NCBI GenBank assembly: GCA_907163375.1
Contig: CAJQUW010007833.1
Location: forward strand, 1 to 64,000
DNA: 64,000 bases
Reading direction: 5' to 3'
Source: Prostheceraeus crozeri
Lineage: Eukaryota; Platyhelminthes; Polycladida; Euryleptidae
Shown: positions 38,157 through 49,900 of the stretch, piece by piece
How the letters are laid out: every line of letters starts with the position of its first letter
Position numbering within the stretch: position 1 is the first letter of the stretch
Program-made: the position numbers and the translations under genes
Notes under the pieces: model-generated
What the model was told of the DNA's origin: nothing
The model's database searches: none
What the model saw: the letters and a program-made list of their open reading frames with translations, nothing else

Positions 38157-39659
38157 GCAGGAACGAGATGCGCTTGCAATATAAGGAGTTAGGCTGTAAA
38201 GTCGGATATTTCACTTCTGGCATTTGAAGACATTACCCACGAGTTAATTTAGCTTGTCCCCGCACCGCAGTACTATATCTAAGTGGAAACAGTTGTCTTG
38301 ATCGTTTGTGCATTATCCTGACCCTACAAAGTCAAGTATGACTACTATTTTTGCCAATAAAATGATTATATGGAGTTTATGTTCTGACGTAGAACGTGCT
38401 ATATTGAACGGGTGATTAGATTAACTTTCTTAGAATGTAGTCACCCGGAGTAAAATGTAGCAAAATTTGAAACCCTGCTATATTTTTTTTCAATGATTGA
38501 AATCTACCCGTTTTGCATGCATAGTAGTCTGTCAGTCAGACGATGTGTGTTAGAATTTTGGATTGCATCGTGTCAGTAGTTTAAACGCTATAGTCGATAA
38601 CGTGTATTCCATTTCTGCCCAAACCACGGGGCGAAAATGGAACACCTAAATCAAACTAATTTTTCTCTTATTTATGTTCGCGCATCGATATTAGTATTGG
38701 TTCCGATGATGTTTAAGCTTCATGACCATGTTTTTTTCATATACATCTACTCTTGCTGTGCAGCTATTGTCATATCGTTCAACAGCCATTTCTTTAGCTT
38801 CTATGTGGTGACATACTCGAACAAAGAATTTCTACAGGGCAAAGAATTAGCTTGTAGCCTTTATATTTAGTGATTATGTAATGGTTTGCTATCCGGAGAG
38901 CAAAATATAGGCATTCATGGAAAAAAAGATAAAGCCAAAAACTACGAAGAAATGCAAACTTATTAAGTAGATGATTGATTACAAACCCTGGTTTGCCACC
39001 CAAACATGTCTTTCTATTCTTCACGGGATATATGAACTCATTACTACCGTCATTCATGCTATCAATCATCAGACCGACAAAACTAAAATTATAAATACAT
39101 GCCTTACACCTAAATTACAGAATTAAATCATAGAAACACATCCATAATAATGCCACATAGAAATGTAAAACGAGGAAGTAACAGGAAAAGTAACAAAAGT
39201 GGTAAAATCCTATTTGTGAATGAAAGACAGTTCAGTTCATGATTACATTGACCATTGATTTCGATGATTTTCTTTTCCTGATAGGCCTGCAAAAATCATC
39301 ATTTGTCTTGAAAGAAAACTTTCGAAGATATAAAGTTGATTTTGCATCACACAAGAGGAAACACCCTTAAATAATGAAGCGATCAATTATGAGTGCCTGA
39401 AAGTGAATTTAATCACGAAGTATGACTCTTGAAGATTCGCTTCTGCTCTTTAAAGAAAGAAACTTTGAAAACTGAAATTCGCTTGTCTAGCAGTTTGGTT
39501 GAAATGAAGGCCTAACTGCATCAACTCATAGCTAGAAATAAAGCCTTGAAACTATCTATCAACTTTGCTAAGTCGTCCTAATGCCCACTGGTCAAATTAA
39601 TAATCTCGGTAAAAGCTTAAATTTCAAAAAGTTGTATTATAAGTACATACATGTACATC
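38157..39659. other. No gene recognised
   Basis: AT-rich DNA with short frames only, between the hAT-like element and the hypothetical gene at 39660-40193. Confidence 0.5.
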
Positions 39660-40193
39660 CTAGTGAACGTGATTTAGATACCCTTCAAAAAAAATAGCAG
39701 ACGCATCCTCAAAAACCTTGGACAAGACAGTTTTGCGGGTTCGTATCCGTACTACACAAACTCCGTTGTTTTCAGAGCTTGACACTTGAACATGACCTTT
39801 TCTATTGCATTTTACCGGACAACACATTTCACAAATAATCAGGAATTTCGTCCTAACCGCAACAAAGTCATGATTGATAGAGTCTTCAAAAACACAAACG
39901 GTCGTGCTTGTAGGACAATAAGTGCTGATGAAGGCGGATTTGCAGTGATTTTGGAGAAGCTGCTGCACTGTGGAGTAAATTGTTGATGTAGGTATTTCTT
40001 TGGATTGTAGATAATCGGAGGAAATTTCTAGTAGACACGCTATGTGCAGATCCCCGATTTCTTCTCGTCTGGGAAAGGTGTCTGCTATCGAGCAGAGGCG
40101 CAGGAGTGGGTCTAATGTGGACATTTGAAGATTTTGATTCCTGGACTGTTGATCCACAGGAATGAGTTCCGTTGGCAGATGCGCCGACCCCAT
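39660..40193 (-). CDS. Hypothetical 177-residue protein, head to head with ZPR1
   Basis: I do not recognise the protein. An uninterrupted 177-codon frame is long for this AT-rich DNA and its composition looks like real protein: LDPLLRLCSIADTFPRREEI in the N-terminal third, a central STIYSTVQQLLQ helix-like part, then a cysteine-containing stretch (LIICEMCCPVKCNRKG, near 126-141) and a basic RIRTRKTVLSK. No signal peptide or membrane helix is visible. A pyrimidine-rich stretch ending in GGGCCCAG lies on the minus strand just upstream (near 40230), so the frame may be an internal or last exon rather than a complete gene. It starts about 0.5 kb from the first ZPR1 coding exon and is transcribed away from it, so a shared promoter region is possible. 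Confidence 0.4.
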   Translation of the reverse strand: MGSAHLPTELIPVDQQSRNQNLQMSTLDPLLRLCSIADTFPRREEIGDLHIACLLEISSDYLQSKEIPTSTIYSTVQQLLQNHCKSAFISTYCPTSTTVCVFEDSINHDFVAVRTKFLIICEMCCPVKCNRKGHVQVSSSENNGVCVVRIRTRKTVLSKVFEDASAIFFEGYLNHVH

Positions 40194-40725
40194 GCCAGCA
40201 CCAGTCCAGAGGCTTGCGGGACAACTGGGCCCAAAAAAAAGTACAAAATGAACCTACTTACAAATTTTTTTTTTTTATTTGACAAGGACATTGTGTCCAG
40301 AGTCACTCAGCCCAGAGTCACAATTTTTGACATTGAATGTCTTCAGGCAATTTCCCATCATGCTCATGCTCCCCTGTCTATGTAGCCTAACACATTCAGA
40401 TTTGACGAGCTTCCTAATGTCGGCGAACACAAGCATTTTGAGCAATATAATCCACATTTAACCTCATTCTCGCATGCATTGCCATTCGGAAACATTTAAT
40501 AACACATGCGCATCATGGGAATTGACCTGTCTAGAAATAGAACTCGGCAGATGTGCAGATTCGTAGTAGGCATAGGGTGAAAATCTTACTTTCGGCCCCG
40601 TTGCCCTCTGAAACTCACTCTGGCTACCACACTATAAAGGAATATATTGTACTTGCATATGCATGAAATGAAAATTTTTCATGTGAGTCTTGTTTACTGC
40701 GTCCAATGAATTTCACTTTTTTCAG
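40194..40725. other. Space between the hypothetical gene and ZPR1
   Basis: About 530 bp between two divergent frames. No TATA-like element is placed with confidence. A pyrimidine tract ending TTTTTTCAG abuts the ATG at 40726. Confidence 0.4.
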
Positions 40726-40968
40726 ATGACTGCAGAAGCAGTTTTTCCGAAGATTCACGCCGATTCACTGGAAAATGCTATTACCGTCATGCAAAGTTTG
40801 TGTGTCAATTGTGAAGAACAGGGAGAAACGCGATTGCTTCTCACAAAAATTCCCTTCTTCAAAGACGTTGTTGTGTCCTCATTCACATGTTCAGAGTGCG
40901 GTTATTCGAATAGAGCTGTTATGCCTGCCTCTGCTGTAGAAGATCAAGGCGTTCGATATGAGCTACAA
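40726..40968 (+). CDS. ZPR1: ZPR1 exon: first C4 zinc finger
   Basis: 81 codons. CVNC (residues 26-29) and CSEC (55-58) are the four zinc ligands; between them lies the conserved ETRLLLTKIPFFKDVVVSSF. The exon ends after DQGVRYELQ, with donor GTAAGC at 40969, phase 0. FPKIHADS before the finger matches the FRPISAED-type lead-in of other ZPR1 proteins. Confidence 0.9.
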
Positions 40969-43900
40969 GTAAGCATTGTTGAAGATTTCCATGAGTGCTC
41001 TTATTATATAATAGTCCACTCGAATTCAGTCATATTGTACATGACATTAAGAATGAAATGAAACAAGGAGGAAACTCGGTGTAGAGCTTTCATGCAACAT
41101 TTTAGCAGTGACGTTCTCTTGGGTCAACAACTAGTCCTCTCATCGCAATCCACGATTCCATAACATCTTTTATGGATGACAAACAATGTCGCTGTCAGAT
41201 TCCCTTGCCGTGAGTTGACCAAAACTTTTGACAAATATCTGCACGATCGCCTGTTAAGTATCATTCAGAGACTTTGGACTAATTCATAGCTTCCTGATGT
41301 GTCTTGTATCCTAAATTTCAGTGACCGATATCAACGCATTTCATGAATTGTGTTCATGGAAAGTTAATGCGGGTAATCTCAGATTTGTCTCAAGGCACCG
41401 CTTTATGACCATGTTTGTTCTCAATGTTTTAGTCGACTTTAATTATTTATTGTGAACCAGTCAGTTGTTGATAACGCTCAATACGAGTTAATTCGGGCTC
41501 ATGCCTCGAATTACTCCTGCTATACTCCATTGTCACCGTCACCAGTCAACTGTTGATAGCGTTCGATACGAGGTAACTCGGCTCAGTTGTTAAACGGTTA
41601 AACAAAGCGAAAAGTCGGGTTTCTATGATTCGTGGCATGAGTCAAGTGATTTTCATTTCTTGATGAATGAGCGCTTTATTACTATAATTATTCCCGAAAC
41701 ACTGTCCCCAACTGAGCTCTCTTACCATCTATCGGTAACACTTGTGTTCGGAGTGTCTCCTATTTCAAAGTCTGATAACTCCACTTTCATTCCAGATAAA
41801 AAGACCTGCTGATCTTCAACGTCATGTAGTGATTCACGAAGGCGCAGAAGTTCGAGTTCCTCATATCGATAGTGTTTTTCCATTCAGCGAAGGAAGTAAG
41901 TCACCTCTTACATGGAATGATCGAAAGTGATTTGTTGAATGTATAATTTCACGACCTTTAGCGTTAGCTGGGATCATACAGCGATGCATGAACTCTGCGG
42001 GCTGAATCGGAAGCCCAATCAGTCGCTTTTACTTCCAATAATACGAATATATGGAATCGTTTAAGCTGTTTGCACTTGGAGGAAATCCAATCTATATGAT
42101 TATTGAGTTGCACGTCACCAGTAGAGAAAGATGCAAATTAAGCCGGGAGAACTATTGAAGGTTGAGTGAGCAATTAGGACAGATGACGTGGACCGGTCCG
42201 AGGCGGGCAGACACTAATTTCAAGAAGGCGGTCATCGCATTGACATCTCCGATGTCTGTGATATTCAGGGAGGGTGAATGGAGACCAGCAGGCTTGGTGG
42301 AAGCAACCATGGAGACCAGGCCACCGGTTCTGGTGGGAACCATGTATTTGTATTGGATTTTAAGTGTGCTTGTTTTTAGAGACGGCGGAAGACGATGAAA
42401 GGGGCAGGGGCACCAAATCAGAAGGGAATTTTTTATGCCTGAGTTTTTCGACCATAGTATAACGATGGAATATATTTTAAACCATGCCTCATGCACTGAT
42501 ATAATATCTGTGAAACTCGCTTTGATGTGTATGCTGTATATAAAGAAGTCGGTCATTTAGAGGAAAATTATGCCTGCTGTGGAATAAATAGCAATGACTA
42601 ACACAGGGCTCCTTATTCTTGCGAAGGGACCCTCCATACTGCCACACAGAAGACCCAACATATGTGTAATACTGATAAAGGGAGCCGTTCAACGCTTTGA
42701 GCGGCACCTGATGCTAGTGATAAGGTTTCCCTAGAGAAAAAATGGACTTTCAGAATTGAAAGTCTTCTTGAGCCCTTAAAACTGATGAAGTGCTCATAAA
42801 ATTGTACTTCATTTGCCACGGAAACATCCCAGCATTTTTCGAGTTATCTCTCAGCAGGTGGATAATTCTCAGTCGCCTGAAAAGTCGTAGACATATCCGC
42901 TTTGATAAACAAAATGAGTTAATTCTACTTTTTATTTGTCTGCTTTATCCATTGCCCGTCAAGCATGACATCATTGCCTTCATCCCACGCCTTGCGGCAT
43001 CGTTTTCACTTGAATGGGATTTGTACTTAACAGATTTTATTTTCTATTTTAACAACCCCTTTCTCCCATATAAATGGGGTAGGGGGGATTCATACAAACA
43101 AGAAAAAAAGAGACAGTTCATATACATCATAAAATTCATGGAAACACAAACTAGCTACAGTCCACAAACCATCAGGGTAACACCACATGAAACGATATCA
43201 GGAAACACAGTCAAGTAAAATGTCAGCCGCTCCATACTTCAACCACATTGTGCACAGTTCTCCGCCATATGACTCTGCCTTCTGCGTCGCTTCTCCAACT
43301 TCTCCGATCTTCCTCCGCCTTCTGGAAATCTCTTTTGACACAGTCACTCCAACGAATTCTCGGTCTTCCTCTTCTTCGCACACTCATTTCTTGCTCCATT
43401 CGCCTGGGTAGCCTCTGCTCATTCATTCTTGCCACATGTCCGGCCAAAGATAGTCTCTTTCTCACAATCTTCTGAGTCATTGTTCGTTTCAGTCCGACTT
43501 CGAGTCTCATTTCTGCAAGTTTTCATCTGTCAACCAACTTCACTCCACACAACCTCCTCAGCCAATTGTTCTCGCACACTTGCAGTCTATCTTGCTGATC
43601 TTTGGTGAGCGCCATTGTTTCCAGACCATATGTGACTGCTGGAATTATACACACCTCTAACACTTTCCGTCTGATATCTTTCGTGATCCTTCTGTCTCCC
43701 AACACTCCTGCCACTTTCTGATAGGCTCCGACCCCTGCTCTAATTCTCCTATTCACTTCCATTTCGCTCCGCCCATCTTCCGCCACCACACCTCCCAAGT
43801 ACTTGAAACCCTTTGTCTGCTTTAGCTGAATTCCTTGCACCTCAACACTTATGTCCTTCGGCTCCTTTCCGACCCACATTACTTCCGTCTTATCCAAATT

Positions 43901-46900
43901 GATGCGCAGACCATGCCTTTGGAAATTCTGCACCCACTTTTCCAGTTGATCTTGTAGCTCCACCTCGTCTTTCGTTATCACAGCTAGATCGTCAGCATAC
44001 ATTATCTTGTTCATTGCATCATGTTCTTCGCTTTTCCTTGACAACAATTCCATAATCAGAATGAACAAAAATGGACTTAAAGCACTTCTTTGTCTGAGCC
44101 ATGTTTTTATTTGGAAATCTTCGCTGATGTTATCTCCAACTATCACTGCCGCTCTGGTTCCTTCGTACATCTTTTCGATAAGTATCACCTCTTTCTCTCC
44201 AGCATTTAACCATCTCAGGGTTGCCACCACTAGGGGTCTAGGGACGCTGTCATAAGCTTTCTCTAAATCTACGAATCCTATCGCTATGTTTTCTTGTCTT
44301 TCAATCGTCTTCTCCATCTTCTGTCTCACCGCAAACATACCATCCGATGTACTTCTACCTTTTCTGAAACCTTGCTGCTCCTCTCCAATTTCGTGTTCCA
44401 CTTGTGATCTCAGCCTTCCGTCGATTATGCGCTCCAACAATTTCATCACTTGACTTAGAATAGTGATTCCTCTGTATTTCTCAGGGTCCTGTCGACTTCC
44501 TTTTCCTTTCCAAATGGGGACAATCAAACCCAGCCTCCAGTCCTTCGGGATTTCCCCTTTTTCATAGCACAGCCGAAAAAGTCTAGCTAGCCATTCAATA
44601 CCTGTTTTTCCCGCTGCCCTCAACATTTCGGTCGTTATTTCATCCTTGCCAGTTGCTTTTCCTGTCTTCATCTTTCTCAATGAGGTCTCGATTTCTTCTG
44701 TCTTGATTTTCTTCTCTACCGTCTTCGATCTCACACTACAAGGAAGTTCAACTTCGCTGCGCCCTTCGTTGTTCAGCAACTCTTGAAAATATTCTTTCCA
44801 CACCTTCGTGATATGCTGCGGACACGAAACAGTCACTCCGTCTTTGTTTCTTACATCCTGGACGGCCACCACATCCTTCTCTTCCTGCTCCCTTGCTTTT
44901 GCGAGTTGGTAAATTTGTTTTCTTCCTCTATCATTCTCTATTGCTTCATACAGCCCTCGCTCTGCCTCTTCTGTTGCCTGTGCCACTACCTTCTTTGTTT
45001 GATTCTTGATTTTCCTGTACTTTCGTGTTAAAATTTCCTTCTTCGCTTTGTCATCACCCACGCTTTCTACCTCCTTCCAGGCTGTTCTTTTCTCTTTCGT
45101 CACCTTTCTGACTTCTTCATTCCACCACCATTGCTGTTTTCGACGGCCCCCATTCTTTCCATTTGTCAGCCGATTAAACAGATGAAAGAGGAAAATGATA
45201 ACTTGGCAACTCATTGGCAATCTATGGTTCTGTCAAATCAATGCGATGTCGGAAAATTTTGAACATCAATTAAATCATGGGAGAAGGGCATGAAAAGTTG
45301 TTGATTTTTTAGGAAAGGGCATGCGCCCCCGGTTCCGGCGTGCCTGCTTGCTTGCTTTCTTTTCTATTCATGATTTATCTTGCGCTCCACTCTTGTCGAA
45401 TTAACTAATGATGTTCTTAAACTAATTAACTTGAACTTCTTGCCATGCTTCTGATGTGCTGACGTTGGTTTATCTCTCTCCGATACGGTCTTGTATTTTG
45501 ATGGTTTTTCGTGGTTTTTGAGCCCGGTAGTAGAGTGTGTTTGGTATCAGAGGATTTCTTTTGGTTTGGTCTAACCTGCTGTGGCGGTTGTTTGGATGGT
45601 CTCTGTACTGTGTCAAGGTTAATTGGGATTTTGTTCCAAAGTGATTGATTGGTGTTCCCTTTCTGCGATCGTCCATTTCAGTCAGATATCATCTCTGGAT
45701 TTCCGCTGTGTCTCTCACCATCGAGGTCATCCACGGTTCTTTTATTAGCTCTCTGTCTTCGTTGATTTCGACGCTTCGTGTGAATTCTCTACCAGTGCTT
45801 CCGTGCTCGTATTGCTTCGATCATTGTGTATTGATTGTATGCTGTCCAACAGTTGGTATTGTCAACTGAAACATTTCGATCAGCTGTTGTCAGTGGTTTG
45901 CTACGAAGGACCCCTCGCAGTCGATTTTTCAATTATCGATTTTTGCTCACGTGACTTAGACGTGTTTCTTGACGTGCTCTTACGTTGATCGTGATGCCAA
46001 CAACAACGCCAACCTCCAGAACAACAAGAGCTAATTCACATGCTGACCTAACTTTAGAAAGTATCAAAGCTATTATTGAATCAGCGAAACATGATACTAT
46101 GGCCACTTCACATGATGAAATAGCATCATTTAAAGTGTAATTGAAAGATCACATTGCGTCATTAACGGATCGTATTACAAAATTAGAAAATGATTATAAT
46201 AAATTAGTAAATGACTATGAAGCACTTAAAGAAACTCAGTACTCACCTGTTCAGCCTGAAGAAATGTGTCATGCGATCACAAATGAATTAGAGCAGAGAC
46301 AATATCGTCGTTTGAATGTCATTGTTAAAGGTCTACCTGAGGTTGACACACGTACCCTAGAAGATCGGAAAGATAATGACAAAAACTCTGTTCGGAAATG
46401 TTTGAGTGTCTGGGTCTGAAAAATCCTGATTTCGTCAGTTCTATGCGACTGGGCAAGCGGATAGGAAGCAATATACGTCATCTATGTATTCGTCTATCCT
46501 CTGATGATAATCGTAACTTTGTTTTGCGCAATGCTAAGAGTCTGCGACAAACTCCAAAATTTTCCTCTTGCTATATTAATCCTGATCTCACCGTTATACA
46601 GTGCCAAGTTGACTTTCAGCTACGAAAAGAGTTAAAGGGTTTGCGCGATGCTGGTCGCGATGTCGTGATATACAGGAGAAAGGTTGTTGAGAGACAAGAG
46701 ATCAAGGGTTTTCATCAATGATTTTACGGAACAACAATAAAAAGCACTACTTTTTACAGAGTTCGTCCAATAATGTCGCTTTTCCCAGGTTATTTTTGAC
46801 AAACATTAGATCACTGATTGGAAAGTTTGATGAGCTTAAGGCTACTGTTTTGTCGATGCGACGCGATGTTGCCTGTATAACTGAAACTTGATTAGATGAT

Positions 46901-49900
46901 TCTATTGACAGTAACTCCATCGGCATTACAGATTTTAGCCTCTTACGACAAGATCGGCTATACCGCAAAGGAGGCGGAGTCATGTTGTATGTTCGACTAA
47001 GCCTTGCGTTTGAAAGACTGGAGATTTCTGAGCTGTTCCCGGATGAAACTGAAGTTATTGCGTTACAACTTCCGAATTCTTCGATACTTTTGATTGGACT
47101 CTATATACCTCCAAATATCTTACAGACATTGTTAAAGTCAATAAGGGAGACTCTTTGTGCTACAGTGGATGCATTCTTAATTGACAATCCCAGTTATAAC
47201 ATCGGAATTATGGGTGATCTTAATCGATTCAAGTGTGAAGATATATGTATGGATTTAGTGTTATGTGACATTGTAACACAGCCTACTCGAGGTGGAAATC
47301 TTTCAGATCATATTTTTGTCTCTGAGCCTATTTTTGGAATTTACGAGAGAGATGTGACCTTTTATATTCCCATTGGCAACTCTGACCATGGATTACTGCT
47401 GGTCCTTTGCTCGATTGATTGGGAAGCTTTCTTCAGTTCGATAGAAGTGAGTCTTGCCTTCAACAATTTAATGTTGACTATGATAAATGACTGCATTCCT
47501 AAACGTGAAGTTCAAATGTCAAATAAAGACAAGGAGTGGCTTACTCCTCTTACTGAGAGTCTCATCGATCAAAGGTGGGAAGCGTATCGTAATAGAGAAT
47601 GGGACAAATATAACCAACTGAAAGTCAAAGTTAAATCAGAAAAACAAAAGTCTAAGCAACTATTTATTGGAAAAATTAAGAATGACAGACAACGCGTGTG
47701 GGAAGTTCTAAAGCAAGTAACGGGTCAAAAAACAATGCATAAATGGCACAACGAAATTCAAACATTCGGCAATGCAGGAGTTTTAGCCAATATGTTGTGC
47801 GATAAACTGGCAAGTGTATATCGTACTAACGCTGAATCATCAATATCTGCTTTCTATTCAGAGACTCCGAATTTGCTGGCTTTTGACTGGGATATTACTA
47901 TTTCTGAGGATCTTGTCATTAAACTTCTCAAACGGTTGTCTCCGAGGAAGTCTTTTGGTTCAGATGTAATACCAACTATAATTTACATTGAGTTAGCCGA
48001 CGTTTTAGTGACCCCTCTGAAGATCATGTTCACAAACTCAATCACTCAAAAGAAATTTCCTTCTTTATGGAAACATGCAATTATATCGCCTATCCCAAAA
48101 TCCACTCCTCCGAACATCAAACAGTTTCGTCCTATATCTGTTCTACCAACCCAAGCTAAGCTATTTGAGCGGATAATCGTGGGATCTATGCGTGATGCAT
48201 TTGAATGTCGTTATGGGTCTACGCAACACGGGTTCCGAAGTAATCATTCTACTTCCACTGCTGTTATTGAAATGTATGAAAAAACGACCGAACTTTTCGA
48301 TGATCACAGTTCTGTTGGAGCAGCCATTATGTCTTTTGATATGTCAAGTATGCAGATGATGCACATGTTGTAATACCACTTTTGAAGAGATCGACTGAAA
48401 TGGATGTACAGAATGAAATAACGAGATCAAATGCATGGTGAACTGGTGCAGAAACAACGACTTGGAATTAAACAAGAAGAAGTCGAGTATAATGATGTGT
48501 CTTAAAGGGAATGAAACACTGCGAAATCTTACGTTTGATATTCCCAAAACAGATCAGATGAATATTCTTGGTGTAACATTCAACAATCAGCTGACATGGA
48601 CAGATCACGTTGATAATATCGTGAAAACATAAAAAAAGGCCTCGCGTCGTTTGTACATAATCCGTTGTTTACGTGATTCCGGGTGTAAAAACGATTTGAT
48701 ATCTGTTTATCACGCAATCATCACAGCATTGTTTATATATGCTTCTCCTGTATATGGTAATTTGTCTCTAGTTTTATTAAGTAAATTAAATCGCTTTCAG
48801 AAGAGGGCTCATCGCTTGATTTGCGGTCGTCATTGCTCGTGTAACATGTTTGACGATATCTCAGATACATTTCTTCAATGTGGCTTAAAATTGTTGCTGA
48901 ATTGTGAAAATCCGTGTCATCCGCTTAGCACGTTCGTACCTAATCGTTTGTTGTATACTAGACATTTTATGTTACCAGTATCACACACTGCAAGGCGTTC
49001 GAATTCATTTTGTCCATGGTTTTGGGCAAAGTCAAATGAGCTTATGCGTAAACACTAGAATTTTTCTTGTAAGTATCAGATATTATTTGTCTTTTATATG
49101 ATATGAATCCTGTCAGCGTTTGCGCATTACTTTTCTTTGTATTTATCGATTTTCATTATTTCAAATATATACACTTTTTCTCTCTTTTTCTCTTCTCTCT
49201 TTCTCAAAACATGCAACCGACGTTTATACATCCTATGAAAGTCGAAGAAGCTGGTTTCAAATCGTGAACTCCAACAAATGTATAATGCAATAATTTTGTC
49301 GCGGATTGAATACGCGTGCCCATTATTTGTGGGACTCCCCAAGACCTTGTCAGCAAAGCTTGAGCGAATACAGAGACGCGCATTTAAGATAATCAAAAAT
49401 GATTTGACGGCAGAAGGACAGATATAGGTAAAGACTGTTCAAGAAGATTTTGATAAACAAGACTCACCTCCTGTACAAATACTTACCAAAACGCATGCAG
49501 TATTCGGGACATTTTCTTGCTGCCCTATATCGTTTCCAGAAGAGAAGATGCTCCTTTTGCTCATGTTGCGAGATTGCTGAACAGTGATTTGTCTAAAAAT
49601 CTACCTTAAACTTGTGACTTCAAATGATAATCGTATTCATATCAATGTATATGCACATGTCTATATGCTGCGATGACTGTCCTATTTCTATGTGTACATT
49701 ATGATTTTCATTTACTTCAATATACACTATTATTATTTTTTTATTTTATTTTTTTAGTCACCATCTCATACATTCAGATCAGTATGAACCCATGTTCTCG
49801 GAGACTTACCAAGCCTCAGGGAGATCAAGGGTGCTACGTAATATATGGGCACTACCAAGGAGTGCTGATTTTAACAAGTCTGGTATGTGGTGGTCACCGG

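Larger units (their letters stand above)
45994..49135 (+). mobile_element. CR1/Jockey-type LINE with ORF1 and ORF2, RT core deleted
   Basis: ORF1 (45994-46721) and ORF2 (from 46718) overlap at an ATGA. ORF2 has an endonuclease, linker and RT N-terminal half, then an internal deletion, then the RT C-terminal half and C-terminal domain ending at 49058. A pyrimidine-rich 3' region follows; the exact 3' end is not defined (somewhere between 49060 and 49200). It lies in sense orientation in ZPR1 intron 2. The linker is close to that of the LINE at 24.8 kb, and the RT is close to those at 57 and 62 kb. Confidence 0.8.

Noticed and set aside
42790-43218. 142-codon + strand frame
   Set aside because: Right part is antisense to the 3' UTR of the RTE-like LINE; no domain.
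45318-45345. Second hAT-like GC-rich terminus
   Set aside because: Similar in style to 2401-2446 but the two are too far apart and too different to be one element; no partner end found, so mentioned only within the spacer entry.
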